Shown here: positions 63,758 through 64,000 of the stretch, one piece after another
How the letters are laid out: each line of letters opens with the position of its first letter
Position numbering within the stretch: position 1 is the stretch's first letter
Assembly (NCBI GenBank): GCA_024760905.1
Contig: CM045751.1
Coordinates: forward strand, 13,038,501 to 13,102,500
Reading direction: 5' to 3'
DNA: 64,000 nucleotides
Source of the DNA: Plotosus lineatus
Lineage: Eukaryota; Chordata; Actinopteri; Siluriformes; Plotosidae
Program-made: the position numbers and the translations under genes
Notes under the pieces: model-generated
Databases searched by the model: none
What the model was told of the DNA's origin: nothing
The model's input: the letters and a program-made list of their open reading frames with translations, nothing else

Positions 63758-64000
63758 CAGTAGGCCCTTGACCATTCGCGGTTTTGCACTCACGGTTTGC
63801 ATATTCGCGGACTGCCAAGCAACTGACACGTCATTCAATTTCAGCCAATGGCCGGCCTCCTTCCTGCTGATTGGTCCTCCTTCCTGCTGATACGGAGCTT
63901 GAGACGAAGTGTGGCTTATCCAGACTTCTGATCTTTTAAGTGTGCAAGATCAAGCTCCGTGTGTCACCTGCAACAAATGCCTCACATTCAAAGTGGAAGG
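63758..64000. mobile_element. Tigger-like element, left part, cut by window end
   Basis: Begins after TA with CAGTAGGCCCTTGACCATTC and continues with CGGTTTGCATATTCGCGG, in the style of Tigger ends. Further on it shares TTATCCAGACTTCTGATC wording with the repeats at 25990 and 60060. Confidence 0.65.

Overview
The window looks like a vertebrate nuclear genome, most probably a ray-finned (teleost) fish. Two intron-rich housekeeping genes have close human counterparts. The repeats are typical of fish: Tc1/mariner, pogo/Tigger and hAT DNA transposons, RTE-type and Jockey/CR1-type LINEs, tRNA-derived SINEs, and long (TG)n and (TA)n tracts. No single species can be named from the sequence.

Layout. 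1-7.3 kb is intergenic and repeat-rich. It holds a DNA MITE repeated throughout the window, an RTE LINE piece split by that MITE, the start of a Tigger transposase, and a decayed but recognisable LINE on the minus strand (about 3.85-7.07 kb). 7.4-21.3 kb is eif4g2 (DAP5/NAT1) on the plus strand, with 20 coding exons, about 895 codons, and a GUG start that the sequence itself supports. 21.3-24.3 kb is repeats only. 24.4-43.1 kb is ctr9 (PAF1 complex) on the minus strand, with 23 coding exons and 1150 residues. 43.1-46.9 kb is repeats, including a long fold-back around a (TA)n tract. From 46.95 kb to beyond the right edge is a plus-strand gene with an EF-hand-like N-terminal domain and long coiled coils, of the KASH5/CCDC155 - IRAG/LRMP type. 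Its 3' end lies outside the window.

The order and orientations of the three genes match the human IRAG1-CTR9-EIF4G2 block read in reverse (established knowledge of the human map, not checked here). eif4g2 drives non-canonical, cap-independent translation. ctr9 is the TPR scaffold of the PAF1 transcription-elongation complex. The third gene probably encodes a membrane-anchored or nuclear-envelope adaptor. They share synteny, not a pathway.

No new multigene system was found. The most rewarding observations are: the GUG start of eif4g2 with an in-frame stop four codons upstream; the apparent loss of the DAP5 caspase site; a 78-nt in-frame intron whose removal restores an EF-hand loop in the third gene; a SINE family using two alternative 3' tails; several datable transposon nests, some with perfect target-site duplications; and an 18-bp minisatellite grown inside a Tigger remnant.
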